Below, one piece after another: positions 42,601 to 50,286 of a DNA stretch of 64,000 nucleotides (positions are counted from its first letter, which is position 1; the number at the start of each line of letters is the position of its first letter). The translations under genes and the position numbers were made by a program. The stretch is from Flavobacterium faecale. GTDB lineage: Bacteria > Bacteroidota > Bacteroidia > Flavobacteriales > Flavobacteriaceae. The notes under the pieces are model-generated. The model did not search any database. It saw only the letters and a program-made list of their open reading frames with translations, and was not told where the DNA came from. The stretch covers positions 1,860,001 through 1,924,000 of the forward strand of contig NZ_CP020918.1 of the NCBI RefSeq assembly GCF_003076455.1. The letters are read 5' to 3'.

Positions 42601-43277
42601 TAAACAACGAGTTAAAACAATTTGCCTATTTGGCTACTCACGATTTACGTGCGCCGCTAACCAACTTAATTGGATTAACGAGTTTGTTTGAGGGTGATAA
42701 TCTAACAGAGGAAGATGCTTTTATATTCGATAAAATAAAACAAAGCACAACAAGATTGAATGAAACGTTAGACGATCTAATCAAACTGATAACGATAACA
42801 AAAGACGAATTAGAAGAGCCTTTTAAAATTAATCTTGTAAAAGAAGTTGAACAGACGCAAGAAGCACTGCAGGCTATTTTAGATCTTGCCAATGGGAAAG
42901 TCAATGTCAATTTGCAAGTGACCGAGATTGTTTACATTCGATCCATAATCAAAAGTATTGTTCAAAACATGATGACCAATGCTGTAAAATACAAAGATCC
43001 TTCTAGATCCCTTGTGATAGATATTACGTCCCTACAAGTGGATGACTTTATAGTTATCAGTTTTAAAGATAATGGTAGAGGAATGGACATGACGAAGCAT
43101 GGGAATGCTATCTTTAAACTTTACAAACGATTTGATACAGATGGTGAAATTGAAGGCAAAGGAATTGGACTGTACATCGTTAAAGCACAGCTTGAGCGCA
43201 TGGGGCATTCTATAAGTGTGGTAAGTGAAGAAGGTGTAGGGACAGAATTTATTATTAAATTAAAAAATTTAAAATGA
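39621..43277 (+). CDS. CheB-CheR-PAS-histidine kinase fusion
   Basis: A 1218-residue cytoplasmic protein with domains in this order. The CheB-like methylesterase (about 10-195) has Ser19 (GIGTSAGG), His46 (IIQHLSP) and Asp in GTGSDGTRG. The CheR-like methyltransferase (about 210-480) has RPTLVRRLARRL, the SAM site ACSTGEEVYSIA and FCRNMLIYI. A coiled coil (about 650-725) is built of NEELQ(A/S)(T/V) steps. PAS-like domains (about 730-990) follow, then HisKA with LATHDLRAPLTNL and HATPase with MMTNAVKY, KDNGRGMD and KGIGLYIVK. No TM helix is present. It probably senses a signal and phosphorylates the single-domain REC protein whose ATG overlaps its stop codon. Such CheB/CheR hybrids are not necessarily part of chemotaxis. 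Confidence 0.93.
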   Translation: MVVEVRDRSNFNIIGIGTSAGGLEALKIFIDNVPSDCIHSFVIIQHLSPDYKSLMKDLLAKNTTLPIFEVVDGVTIEAGSVYLIPPKKNMTIKDGKLHLMDKPQEHDLNLPIDIFFNSLALEKKENAIGIILTGTGSDGTRGFRTLKEEGGMLMVQSPETAKFDGMPYSAISTGLVDLVLPVEQLPGELLNFLDHPKGGTDTEMLVWNDEGSLMKILMHIKSCTDLDFTLYKRPTLVRRLARRLTICKCMTLKDYLNFLYETPQEVQIIYREFLIGVTRFFRDQNVWEQVENEIVPKLISQNSETKALKIWSIACSTGEEVYSIAIVIREVLEKANLKFNVKIFATDIDNESLEIAGKGIYPESIIADVSINRIQKYFVKKDDKYQIREEIRRMVIFSHHNIVSDPPLNKMDMIFCRNMLIYIQPIVQKKIMGYIHFSLNLNGYLVMGSSETVGDLSTVFVEIDRKNKIYRNSVQARSLGGDLLKYTDSNKQLSIKTPLGWHNSRKTNIQQKMTEALNLLLLEHLGITAVFVDDNYDIIHALGDFKKYIEFPDSGFSINLLKMVPDNVSAIIAASCRKSIQDTSVLIKKKATYFKGTTKFSLNIIVKPYLVEAVTGKFSYLITFLEESKVNVESSEIPMESIDILTANRILELEEELLESRENLQLTVEEVETSNEELQATNEELLASNEELQSTNEELQSVNEELHTVNAEHSFKIDELNSLNADIDNLFKSIEIGTVFLDNDLRIRKFTPEIKYHFNLLEKDIDCPIEIFSTYLSNANIKEDSLNVLRTGIHFEKEIQNNEGIWFLQRILPFIDNYGETKGVVISFVDITKTKIAELQYRNIFNLTALPLWEEDFSGVKKQIDAIKESGVEDFIEYAQENPEFISKCASLIRVGDLNPAAKKLMNIDTKAQNGFSFRDESMVACFTKELEVIFNGGGIYMSAQRKVTLNDGGSKVIIIYVKFPPATNNYRNIIVSAVDITELQIAKNDLEKVNNELKQFAYLATHDLRAPLTNLIGLTSLFEGDNLTEEDAFIFDKIKQSTTRLNETLDDLIKLITITKDELEEPFKINLVKEVEQTQEALQAILDLANGKVNVNLQVTEIVYIRSIIKSIVQNMMTNAVKYKDPSRSLVIDITSLQVDDFIVISFKDNGRGMDMTKHGNAIFKLYKRFDTDGEIEGKGIGLYIVKAQLERMGHSISVVSEEGVGTEFIIKLKNLK

Positions 43278-43657
43278 TAAAAAAAGTACTTCTAATAGAC
43301 GATGATCCAATCACTAATTTTGTCAATTCAAAAATTATCAAAAATTTGAAATTGTGCGAACTAGTGGACATTAAAACCTCTGGTCAATTGGCCTTAGATT
43401 ATCTCTATGGATTGGAGAACGATTTTCCTGAGTTGATTTTGTTGGATATTAATATGCCAATAATGAGTGGTTTTGACTTTTTGGAAGAATATTATAAGTA
43501 TGGATTCAATTGCAATAAAAGTCGAATTATAATGTTAACATCATCGGTGTTTGAATTTGATAAAACCAAAGCACTTCAGTTTGACAAAGTGATTTCATTT
43601 GTCTCAAAACCATTAACGGATGAAAAAGTATTGAGCATGTACAACTTACTTACTTAG
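43274..43657 (+). CDS. Single-domain response regulator (REC)
   Basis: A 127-residue receiver domain without an output domain. The acidic pocket is LLIDDDP (Asp9-11), the phospho-acceptor is Asp58 (LILLDINMP), the switch is in MLTSSVF and the Lys is in VSKPL. Its ATG overlaps the stop codon of the CheB-CheR-kinase gene (4 bases, ATGA), so translation is coupled and the kinase is its partner. It could pass phosphate on or bind another protein, as CheY-like proteins do. Its 3' end overlaps the convergent ABC exporter gene by 4 bases. Confidence 0.93.
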   Translation: MIKKVLLIDDDPITNFVNSKIIKNLKLCELVDIKTSGQLALDYLYGLENDFPELILLDINMPIMSGFDFLEEYYKYGFNCNKSRIIMLTSSVFEFDKTKALQFDKVISFVSKPLTDEKVLSMYNLLT

Positions 43658-45417
43658 TTTTGGGTTAAGTTGTTATTGAATTGAGATTCGTATAAGTTTT
43701 TGTAATATCCACTCTCTTTATTAATCAATTCTGTATGTGTTCCTTGCTCTACAATTAGTCCTTGGTCCATAACTACAATTTTATCAGCATTTACAATCGT
43801 TGCCAATCGGTGTGCTATTACAATAGAAGTTCTACCTTTGGTTATGGTTTCAGTAGCTTTCTGGATCAATTCCTCAGAATAAGTATCGACTGAGGAGGTG
43901 GCTTCGTCCAAAATTAAAATACTAGGATTGCTCACATACGCACGCAAAAAGGCAATAAGTTGGCGTTGTCCAGAAGATAGCATTACGCCACGCTCCTTAA
44001 CATCAAAATCATAGCCATCAGGTAAACTCATGATAAATTCATGAACTCCAATTTCTTTGGCTGCTTCGTACACTTGATCTCTCGTGATTGCAGAACTATT
44101 TAAGGTAATGTTATTGTAAATTGTATCTGCAAACAAAAACACATCTTGCAAAACTACTCCAATTTGTTTACGAAGAGAATCCAAGGTGTATTCTTCAATG
44201 TTTTCATTATCAATGCAAATCGTTCCACTATTGATTTCGTAAAATCGATTAAGCAAATTAATAATTGTTGATTTTCCTGCACCCGTTGAGCCTACGATAG
44301 CAACTGTATCTCCTGCATTTACAGTTAAATCTATGCCTTTGATGACTTCCTCATTTTCGATATAGCCAAAATGAACATTTTTAAACGAAATAGCTCCTTC
44401 AAAAACAGGCGCTACTTTCTTACCCGTATCCTGAATTTGATCTTGGGTATCCAAAATTTCAAAAACGCGATTGGCTGCAATCATACCAAGTTGCATCTCA
44501 TTAAATTTATCTGCAATTTGTCGCAAAGGGTTAAACAACATTCCGATGAACATTGTGTACGAAAATAAGTCACCAAAAGTTGTAAAATGGTCTCCGTTTA
44601 GTATTTTGATTCCGCCATACAAAACGACAAAACCTAAGGCCAAAGATGAAATTATATCAGCAATCGGAAAAAATATGGAGTTATAAAGTATCGTTTTTAT
44701 CCATGCCGTTTTGTGCTTGTTGTTGATTCCTTTAAATTTTTCTGATTCAATTGCTTCTCGATTAAAGAGTTGTACAATTTTTATTCCTGTAACGCGCTCT
44801 TGCACAAAGGTATTCATGTTCGAAATTTCGGTACGTACTTCCTCAAAAGCAACTTGCATCTTGCGCTGAAAAATTCGAGTAAAAAAGACCAAAATAGGCA
44901 TGGCTATAATTACAATCCAGGTAAGTTTCCAGTTCATGTACAGCATAAAGCCCAATACAACAACCATCTTCATCAAATCACTGATGATCATAAAAAGACC
45001 TTGACTAAAGATTCGTGCTATTGCTTCGATGTCAGAAACGGATCGTGTAACCAATTGTCCAACCGGTACGAGATCAAAATATTTCATTCTAAAACTCAAA
45101 ATATGCTTGAAGAGTTTGATTCGAATGTCTTTTACAATGTCTTGACCTAGCCAGTTGGCCCAGTATACAAAGTAAAATTGTGAAAAAACTTCCAATAGCA
45201 ACACGATTCCCATCAAAGCAATATATCCCAATAAGCCATGAGAATCTTCTGTTTGGATGTATCCGTCAACTGTTTGTTTTAATAAATAAGGGCGTAGCGC
45301 TGCAAAAATGGATAGTGAAATAGCAAAAATAACTACTCCATTAAAACGCATTTTGTACGGTTTTGTGTATTCTAAAATTCTTTTAAATAATCGTATGTCG
45401 AATGCTTTTGCTTTCAT
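43654..45417 (-). CDS. MsbA-type ABC exporter, permease-ATPase fusion
   Basis: A 587-residue half transporter. Six transmembrane helices (about 20-310) form the exporter domain. The nucleotide-binding domain (about 340-575) has Walker A GSTGAGKST, the signature LSSGQRQLIAFLRA, Walker B ILILDEATSSVD and the His of AHRLAT. It should act as a homodimer that moves lipids or drugs across the inner membrane; the substrate is not given by context. truA ends 50 bases upstream on the same strand, so they may be one unit. It converges with the REC gene, overlapping by 4 bases, with no terminator between. Confidence 0.92.
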   Translation of the reverse strand: MKAKAFDIRLFKRILEYTKPYKMRFNGVVIFAISLSIFAALRPYLLKQTVDGYIQTEDSHGLLGYIALMGIVLLLEVFSQFYFVYWANWLGQDIVKDIRIKLFKHILSFRMKYFDLVPVGQLVTRSVSDIEAIARIFSQGLFMIISDLMKMVVVLGFMLYMNWKLTWIVIIAMPILVFFTRIFQRKMQVAFEEVRTEISNMNTFVQERVTGIKIVQLFNREAIESEKFKGINNKHKTAWIKTILYNSIFFPIADIISSLALGFVVLYGGIKILNGDHFTTFGDLFSYTMFIGMLFNPLRQIADKFNEMQLGMIAANRVFEILDTQDQIQDTGKKVAPVFEGAISFKNVHFGYIENEEVIKGIDLTVNAGDTVAIVGSTGAGKSTIINLLNRFYEINSGTICIDNENIEEYTLDSLRKQIGVVLQDVFLFADTIYNNITLNSSAITRDQVYEAAKEIGVHEFIMSLPDGYDFDVKERGVMLSSGQRQLIAFLRAYVSNPSILILDEATSSVDTYSEELIQKATETITKGRTSIVIAHRLATIVNADKIVVMDQGLIVEQGTHTELINKESGYYKNLYESQFNNNLTQN

Positions 45418-45467
45418 TTTTTGTTAAAATCCTTAAAACGTTAGTTTTTATTTTGTGCTCCGTTATT

Positions 45468-46205
45468 TTATTTCAAATACGGATATTCTATTTTGGTCAG
45501 GTACAATCCATGCGCGGGTACTGAGGTGCCAGCTTTGTCTCTGCTTTTGCTTTTGATGATTGTTTCAAAATCGGTTAATGTGATTTTGTGCATGCCCACG
45601 TTGACCAATGTACCTACAATAGCGCGCACCATATTTCTTAGGAAACGGTTTGCCGATATTGTGAAAATCAAATGCGTGCCGTTTTGTTGCCATTCTGCTT
45701 CAAAAATTGTGCAATCAAAAGTATTTACGTCTGTGTTGACCTTTGAGAAGCATTGAAAATTGACATGATTGAATAACAGTTTAGACGCCTGATTCATAAG
45801 ATCTAGGTCTAGTTTTTGTTTTAGAAACCAACTTTTCTCTGGTAAAAAAACATCTTTTTGGGTGTTGATATGGTATTGGTACGTTCTCTTTGTAGCGTCA
45901 AAACGGCAATGTGCATCGTCTGCTACGGGGATAAGATCGTAAATAGCGATATCAGCGGGTAAAAAAGAGTTGAGTTTATGAACTAATTTCGGAATATCAA
46001 TGAGGCTGTCATGGTCAAAGTGAGCAAACATTTCGCGTGCATGTACACCTGTGTCTGTGCGACCAGCGCCCATAACATTTGTCTCTTTGTTTAGTAGAAC
46101 CGACAGTGCTTTGTTGAGGGTTTCTTGTACTGATGCTACATTGGGTTGGTATTGCCAACCATGGTAGGATGTTCCGTTGTATGCTAATTTTATAAAATAT
46201 CTCAA
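45468..46205 (-). CDS. truA: tRNA pseudouridine(38-40) synthase TruA
   Basis: A 245-residue enzyme of usual length. AYNGTSYHGWQYQP opens the fold, and the catalytic Asp51 is in GAGRTDTGVHA. Later motifs are FCRFDA-type CRFDATKRTYQYHI, and the C-terminal FLRNMVRAIVGTLV. It modifies U38-U40 in the anticodon arm of several tRNAs. The start codon is TTG (MRYFIKLAYNG); no ATG is in frame upstream. The ABC exporter gene follows after 50 bases. Confidence 0.95.
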   Translation of the reverse strand: MRYFIKLAYNGTSYHGWQYQPNVASVQETLNKALSVLLNKETNVMGAGRTDTGVHAREMFAHFDHDSLIDIPKLVHKLNSFLPADIAIYDLIPVADDAHCRFDATKRTYQYHINTQKDVFLPEKSWFLKQKLDLDLMNQASKLLFNHVNFQCFSKVNTDVNTFDCTIFEAEWQQNGTHLIFTISANRFLRNMVRAIVGTLVNVGMHKITLTDFETIIKSKSRDKAGTSVPAHGLYLTKIEYPYLK

Positions 46206-46444
46206 GATTGTGGTATCGCAAATTTCTAAAGCCTCAAAGGTACAAAGTTTTTGTGTTGTGAAAAGGTTAAAAATTCATGAATAAGGAGCTGTGATTGGAA
46301 AGATTTGGTTGGTAAATGGATGTTTAATGGTACTATTTTGTTGATTTTTTCAAAAGTTGTCAACTACAAATAATTGGGTAATTGTTAATTTTAATCTTAC
46401 CGTTGGAAATTGTAGTGTTGTTTTTATAGCGACATTTGAAGCTT

Positions 46445-46573
46445 GCGTGAGTGGTAGGAGCTAGCTACCAAAGTAGCACGGATGACACGACTGCAAAAGA
46501 GAAAGGGGCTTTGTAAGCGCAATAATAGTGGAGCCCCTTTTTCTATTGCAGGCACGCCCAAAGTATTATTTTG
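46445..46573 (-). repeat. Dispersed GGGCGTGCC element, copy D
   Basis: In reverse orientation. The conserved left end (read on the minus strand) is CAAAATAATACTTTGGGCGT followed by GCC (46551-46573), and the right end is CCACTCACGC (46445-46454). Inner parts: stem AAAGGGGCT (46502-46510) with AGCCCCTTT (46532-46540), and GCTACTTTGGTAGC (46465-46478), a self-complementary loop. The element end supplies the -33-like TTTTG of the next promoter. The rest of 46206-46614 shows no gene. Confidence 0.65.
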
Positions 46574-46597
46574 AATGGGACTAACTTTGTATCTTTG
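46570..46597 (+). promoter_or_regulatory. Promoter of the phosphoesterase gene
   Basis: TTTG (46570-46573), 16 bases, TATCTTTG (46590-46597), lying 17 bases before the ATG. The upstream box is the end of repeat copy D. Confidence 0.6.
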
Positions 46598-46614
46598 GTT
46601 TTTTAAATTAGAAA

Positions 46615-47115
46615 ATGAAGAAGATTTTACTGCTCTCAGATACGCACAGTCATATTGATGATACCATTTTGAAATACGTGGCGCAGGCTGATGAGATTTG
46701 GCATGCCGGCGATATTGGTGATTTGATGGTGACCGATACCATTAAGAAACACAAGCCGTTGCGTGCTATTTACGGAAATATCGATTCGGCAGAGGCACGT
46801 TTAGAATTCCCCTTGCACGACCGCTTTATGTGCGAAGGTGTGTCTGTGTGGATGACGCATATTGGTGGTTATCCAGGTAAATACAACCCAAATATTCGAG
46901 CGGAATTAACTGCAAATCCTCCAAAATTATTTATTTGTGGGCATTCGCACATATTGAAAGTACAATTTGATCAAAAGCTCAATTTATTGCACATGAATCC
47001 AGGTGCCTGTGGTATAAGCGGTTTCCATCAAATGAGAACTATGCTACGATTTGTAATTGATGGTGATAAAATCAAGGATTTGGAAGTCATTGAAATTGGT
47101 AAACGTTCTTCTTGA
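46615..47115 (+). CDS. YfcE/MJ0936-family metallophosphoesterase
   Basis: A 166-residue calcineurin-like phosphoesterase. All metal-binding motifs are present: SDTHSH (Asp-x-His), HAGDIGD, YGNID, MTHIGG and CGHSH. These bind two metal ions, usually Mn. Proteins of this family hydrolyse phosphodiesters in vitro; the physiological substrate is unclear. The gene starts 17 bases after a -7 element and abuts the convergent histidine kinase gene with no bases between the two stop codons. Confidence 0.9.
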   Translation: MKKILLLSDTHSHIDDTILKYVAQADEIWHAGDIGDLMVTDTIKKHKPLRAIYGNIDSAEARLEFPLHDRFMCEGVSVWMTHIGGYPGKYNPNIRAELTANPPKLFICGHSHILKVQFDQKLNLLHMNPGACGISGFHQMRTMLRFVIDGDKIKDLEVIEIGKRSS

Positions 47116-48813
47116 TTATTTGAAGGTGATAGGGGCTTTTATCGAAATAGAAGTTCCAGAATCCATAGCAGAATTGATGGAGATTTTTCCGTGCATATTT
47201 TTAATTCGAGCACGAATTTGATTGAGACCAAATCCTTCGATAATCATGAATTTTTTGGTGTCAAAACCTTGTCCGTTGTCTGTGATGTGGATGTATAAAA
47301 TGTTTTCTATTTCGGCCAATTTTAGTTTGGCATGAGTAGCATTACTGTGCTTGATAATATTGTTGAGTAATTCGGTAATGATAAAATACATTTTGAGTTC
47401 GAAGTCTTCGTGGTATCTCTTTGTGTTCTCCTCAATGCAAATGTATTCAAAGTGAATACTTGAATTGGAGTTTTTTTCGCATAGATCATGTAAGGCAAAA
47501 TACAATCCAAAACGAGCCAAAAGAGAAGGCAAAAGTTCATGCGATAGATCTCTAATTTTGTCGTGCGCATCTCGAAGAATGCTTTTGGTCTTGATTAATT
47601 CCTCTGATTTTGTTTCACTTTTGGCATTTAGTACACTCAAATGCATGTCTGCAGAGGAAAGTAAAGCACTAATGTTGTCATGTAAAAAAGAAGCGATTTT
47701 TTTTCGTTCAAATTCTTGACCGTTGATGTTTGCATTGATGATGTTCAGCTGAATGGTACTTTGAATATCTTTTATGCTGTTTTTTTGTTTCAACTTGTTA
47801 TTTTGAAAGAAAAAATAAAAGAGGATGATAAAAATTAATAAGGTAGAAATAATGATGACGCTAAGGCGTTTGTTTTTGGTTTGCTCGTCAAGCAACGACT
47901 GCTCCTTGGTTTTGTATTTTGACTCTATGTTATCAATCTCCCTCTTGTACTCGTCTATTTGGAGATTGATACCCACTAAATTTGCTTTTTTCAGCTTTTC
48001 TTCGTCGTTTAATTCGGTGGTGAGTTTGTTGTAGATTTTTAGGTTTTGGTATGCTTTTTCAAATTCTTTGTTTTTGGATAAAAATTTTGAGTACTCCAAA
48101 TGAGTGAATGAAAGATCTGATTTTTCGTCCCCGCTTTGCCCAACTTCAATACCTTTCTTGAAATACGCTTCTGCTTTTGCATTGTCATTTACGTATGAAG
48201 AATACATTCCGTTAAGCATGTTTATCGCTACTTCAGTTAATTCATTTCCGAATTTTGGATGGTATTTGTTGATGTATTGTAAGTAAGGAAGTCCTTTGTC
48301 AAATGCGCCAATATCAAAATAAGCCCAGGTAATATTTAGTTTTGTAAACACAAGTTGGGTGGTGTCTTTGGCTTTTGCGCTATAAATTAAGGATTTTTTG
48401 TAGTAGGCGATTCCTTTGCTGTACTCTTTTTTGTCAAAACAATAGATGTTCCCAATGTTGTTGTTGAGCCAGTTTTTTAATTTATCATTATTGGTTTTTT
48501 CGGCATAGAATAGGCCTTTTTTATAATAAAAAAATGCTTTTTCAAATTCGGTTATTTCATCAAAGTTAGCTGCAATAGTATTGTAGCTATTCGCAATTAG
48601 TTCGTTGTTGTTGATTAGTATCGAATATTCTAATGCTTTTCTGGCCATGATTAACGATTCTTCGTTTTTATCAGCAAGCATCAAGCGGGTAGATTGTCGT
48701 ACAAGTTCTAAGGTATGCTCTTTGGTAGGTTTTGTAGTTTGAGAGTAGGTAGTGCTGTTTGTCGAATGAAAAATAAACAGCAGCAATAAAAGGAAGTAGC
48801 GCATTGCTTTCAT
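47116..48813 (-). CDS. TPR sensor histidine kinase (NarX-like HisKA_3 type)
   Basis: A 565-residue kinase. The signal peptide is residues 1-24. Periplasmic TPR units run to about 290 (NSYNTIAANFDEITEFEKAF, KGIAYYKKSLIYSAKAKDTT). One membrane helix is at about 323-343 (RLSVIIISTLLIFIILFYFFF region). The DHp domain has the phospho-acceptor His in ASFLHDNISALL, and the ATPase domain has ELLNNIIKHSNATHA, DNGQGFD and GFGLNQIRARI. The partner is the LuxR-type regulator gene 19 bases upstream. The arrangement matches NarX/NarL-type pairs. The input is unknown. Confidence 0.92.
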   Translation of the reverse strand: MKAMRYFLLLLLFIFHSTNSTTYSQTTKPTKEHTLELVRQSTRLMLADKNEESLIMARKALEYSILINNNELIANSYNTIAANFDEITEFEKAFFYYKKGLFYAEKTNNDKLKNWLNNNIGNIYCFDKKEYSKGIAYYKKSLIYSAKAKDTTQLVFTKLNITWAYFDIGAFDKGLPYLQYINKYHPKFGNELTEVAINMLNGMYSSYVNDNAKAEAYFKKGIEVGQSGDEKSDLSFTHLEYSKFLSKNKEFEKAYQNLKIYNKLTTELNDEEKLKKANLVGINLQIDEYKREIDNIESKYKTKEQSLLDEQTKNKRLSVIIISTLLIFIILFYFFFQNNKLKQKNSIKDIQSTIQLNIINANINGQEFERKKIASFLHDNISALLSSADMHLSVLNAKSETKSEELIKTKSILRDAHDKIRDLSHELLPSLLARFGLYFALHDLCEKNSNSSIHFEYICIEENTKRYHEDFELKMYFIITELLNNIIKHSNATHAKLKLAEIENILYIHITDNGQGFDTKKFMIIEGFGLNQIRARIKNMHGKISINSAMDSGTSISIKAPITFK

Positions 48814-48832
48814 ACCAAGTTGAGAATACTGA

Positions 48833-49495
48833 TTAAGCCGTAATCAAGTTATTTTTAATTGCAAATTTCACAATACTGATTGTGTTTTTTGCCTTTAGTT
48901 TTTTGATAATGTTCTTTCTGTGAGTCTCAACCGTGTTGGTGCTTATGTACAATTGCTCGCTAATCTCTTTACCACTATATTCTAAGGCGATTAATTTAAT
49001 AACTTCAATCTCACGCTCAGTCAATAAAGAATTGATTGCAGTTTTGGATTTTGCCAGTTGCGGAATGTTTTGTGTTGCCGTTTTGAAAATCTTTTCGCGT
49101 ACTACATTACAAAAATATTCTTCACCATTGGAAACAGAATGGATGGCTTCTACAATATTCTCGCCGGCACATTGTTTGGTTAAGTACCCAGAAGCTCCTA
49201 GGCGCATTACTTCTCGAATGATTTTTAGATCATCATAACTAGATAGGATGATGACTTTGCAAGGGAATCCTTTTTGGTGGAATTCCTTTAACACTTCTAG
49301 TCCGTCTTTTGTAGGCATGCTTATGTCTAATATAAGTACATGGCTTTTGTTGTTTCGTACTTCATCATAAAGAGTACTTCCATCTAGAGATAAGCCAACT
49401 ACATCAAAATTTGCAACGGTATTGAGTAGTGTTTTCATGCCATCAATAAGTACATGATGGTCGTCGGCAAGATGAATTCGTATTTTTTCTTTCAT
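48833..49495 (-). CDS. NarL/FixJ-type response regulator
   Basis: A 220-residue regulator. The receiver domain (1-about 120) has Asp11/Asp12 (LADDHH), phospho-acceptor Asp57 (LILDISMP), and Lys in YLTKQC. The LuxR helix-turn-helix (about 155-220) has LTEREIEVIKLIALEYSGKE and ISTNTVETHRKNIIKKL. The start at 49495 (MKEKIRIHLADD) is chosen over an ATG 23 codons upstream because a -7 element, TAAATTTG, lies between. It is the first gene of an operon with the TPR kinase. Its targets are unknown. Confidence 0.93.
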   Translation of the reverse strand: MKEKIRIHLADDHHVLIDGMKTLLNTVANFDVVGLSLDGSTLYDEVRNNKSHVLILDISMPTKDGLEVLKEFHQKGFPCKVIILSSYDDLKIIREVMRLGASGYLTKQCAGENIVEAIHSVSNGEEYFCNVVREKIFKTATQNIPQLAKSKTAINSLLTEREIEVIKLIALEYSGKEISEQLYISTNTVETHRKNIIKKLKAKNTISIVKFAIKNNLITA

Positions 49496-49515
49496 TGGAT
49501 TAAATGATGAATCTT

Positions 49516-49523
49516 CAAATTTA
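49516..49523 (-). promoter_or_regulatory. -7 element of the NarL-type operon
   Basis: TAAATTTG on the minus strand, 20 bases before the chosen ATG at 49495. Confidence 0.55.
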
Positions 49524-49630
49524 GTAAAAAAATAGTAAAGAAAAATTTTGTATGGGTAATTCATTTAGCATTTTGTTTGCCTCATGTAAACAAATTCTAG
49601 GATAAAAAAGAAGTCTCTTACTTTTGGCCA

Positions 49631-49659
49631 CAAAAAAACCCGAATATAAAATTCGGGTT
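49631..49659 (-). terminator. Rho-independent terminator of the DUF4293 gene
   Basis: AACCCGAAT and ATTCGGGTT pair (plus arms 49637-49645 and 49651-49659), followed on the minus strand by T7. Confidence 0.85.
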
Positions 49660-49690
49660 CTCTTCGCACTAATAAACTAAGTTTATAGGA

Positions 49691-50101
49691 TTACCTCAAT
49701 CTGTCCACTGATTTTACGAGATCTTCGTCCTTTTTGATGGCCTTATTAGCTAAAACTAATAACACGATAGTCACAATCGGAAGAAACATTCCAATACCTT
49801 TCTCAGAAACTATTTCAGCTTCTCCAGATACGTTTAGCGAACGATATACAAACAATCCTAATAAAATTAAATTTAATATTATGTTCAATCTGCCTATCAC
49901 AAATTGATTTTTTCTGTTCTTGAACGAAATGATACTAACGATGCTTAAGGTTGTACTTAATCCAAATAAAACTACATACACTTGATCTTGCATAAAGAAG
50001 AAGTCTTTGTCGTTTATTGTCCATAACGGGAATAGAAATGGTAGGATTGCTGTTGTAACAAAAGCAAAAAACAAGTATATAGATTGTATTCTTTGTATCA
50101 T
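49691..50101 (-). CDS. DUF4293 membrane protein
   Basis: A 136-residue protein with four transmembrane helices (about 7-27, 42-60, 68-88 and 102-120). The start MIQRIQSIYLFFA and the second half match the DUF4293 family of Bacteroidota. Members are often next to rho, as here, where rho is divergent 185 bases away. The C-terminus is a charged tail (NKAIKKDEDLVKSVDRLR). The function is unknown. It is followed by a clear terminator. Confidence 0.85.
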   Translation of the reverse strand: MIQRIQSIYLFFAFVTTAILPFLFPLWTINDKDFFFMQDQVYVVLFGLSTTLSIVSIISFKNRKNQFVIGRLNIILNLILLGLFVYRSLNVSGEAEIVSEKGIGMFLPIVTIVLLVLANKAIKKDEDLVKSVDRLR

Positions 50102-50286
50102 TTAAAATGCGCTGTTTGTTTTACAAAAATATATTTTCTTTTTTAAAAATACTATTGTATCATTAAATTTTATTCGTATTATTGCATAACAATACCGTAA
50201 GCACTTCATACTGCGGTCTATTCGAGTTAAAAAATACTACTTTTTCTTTTCAGTATTTCCCAATTAATTAAATTCAAAGAACATTC

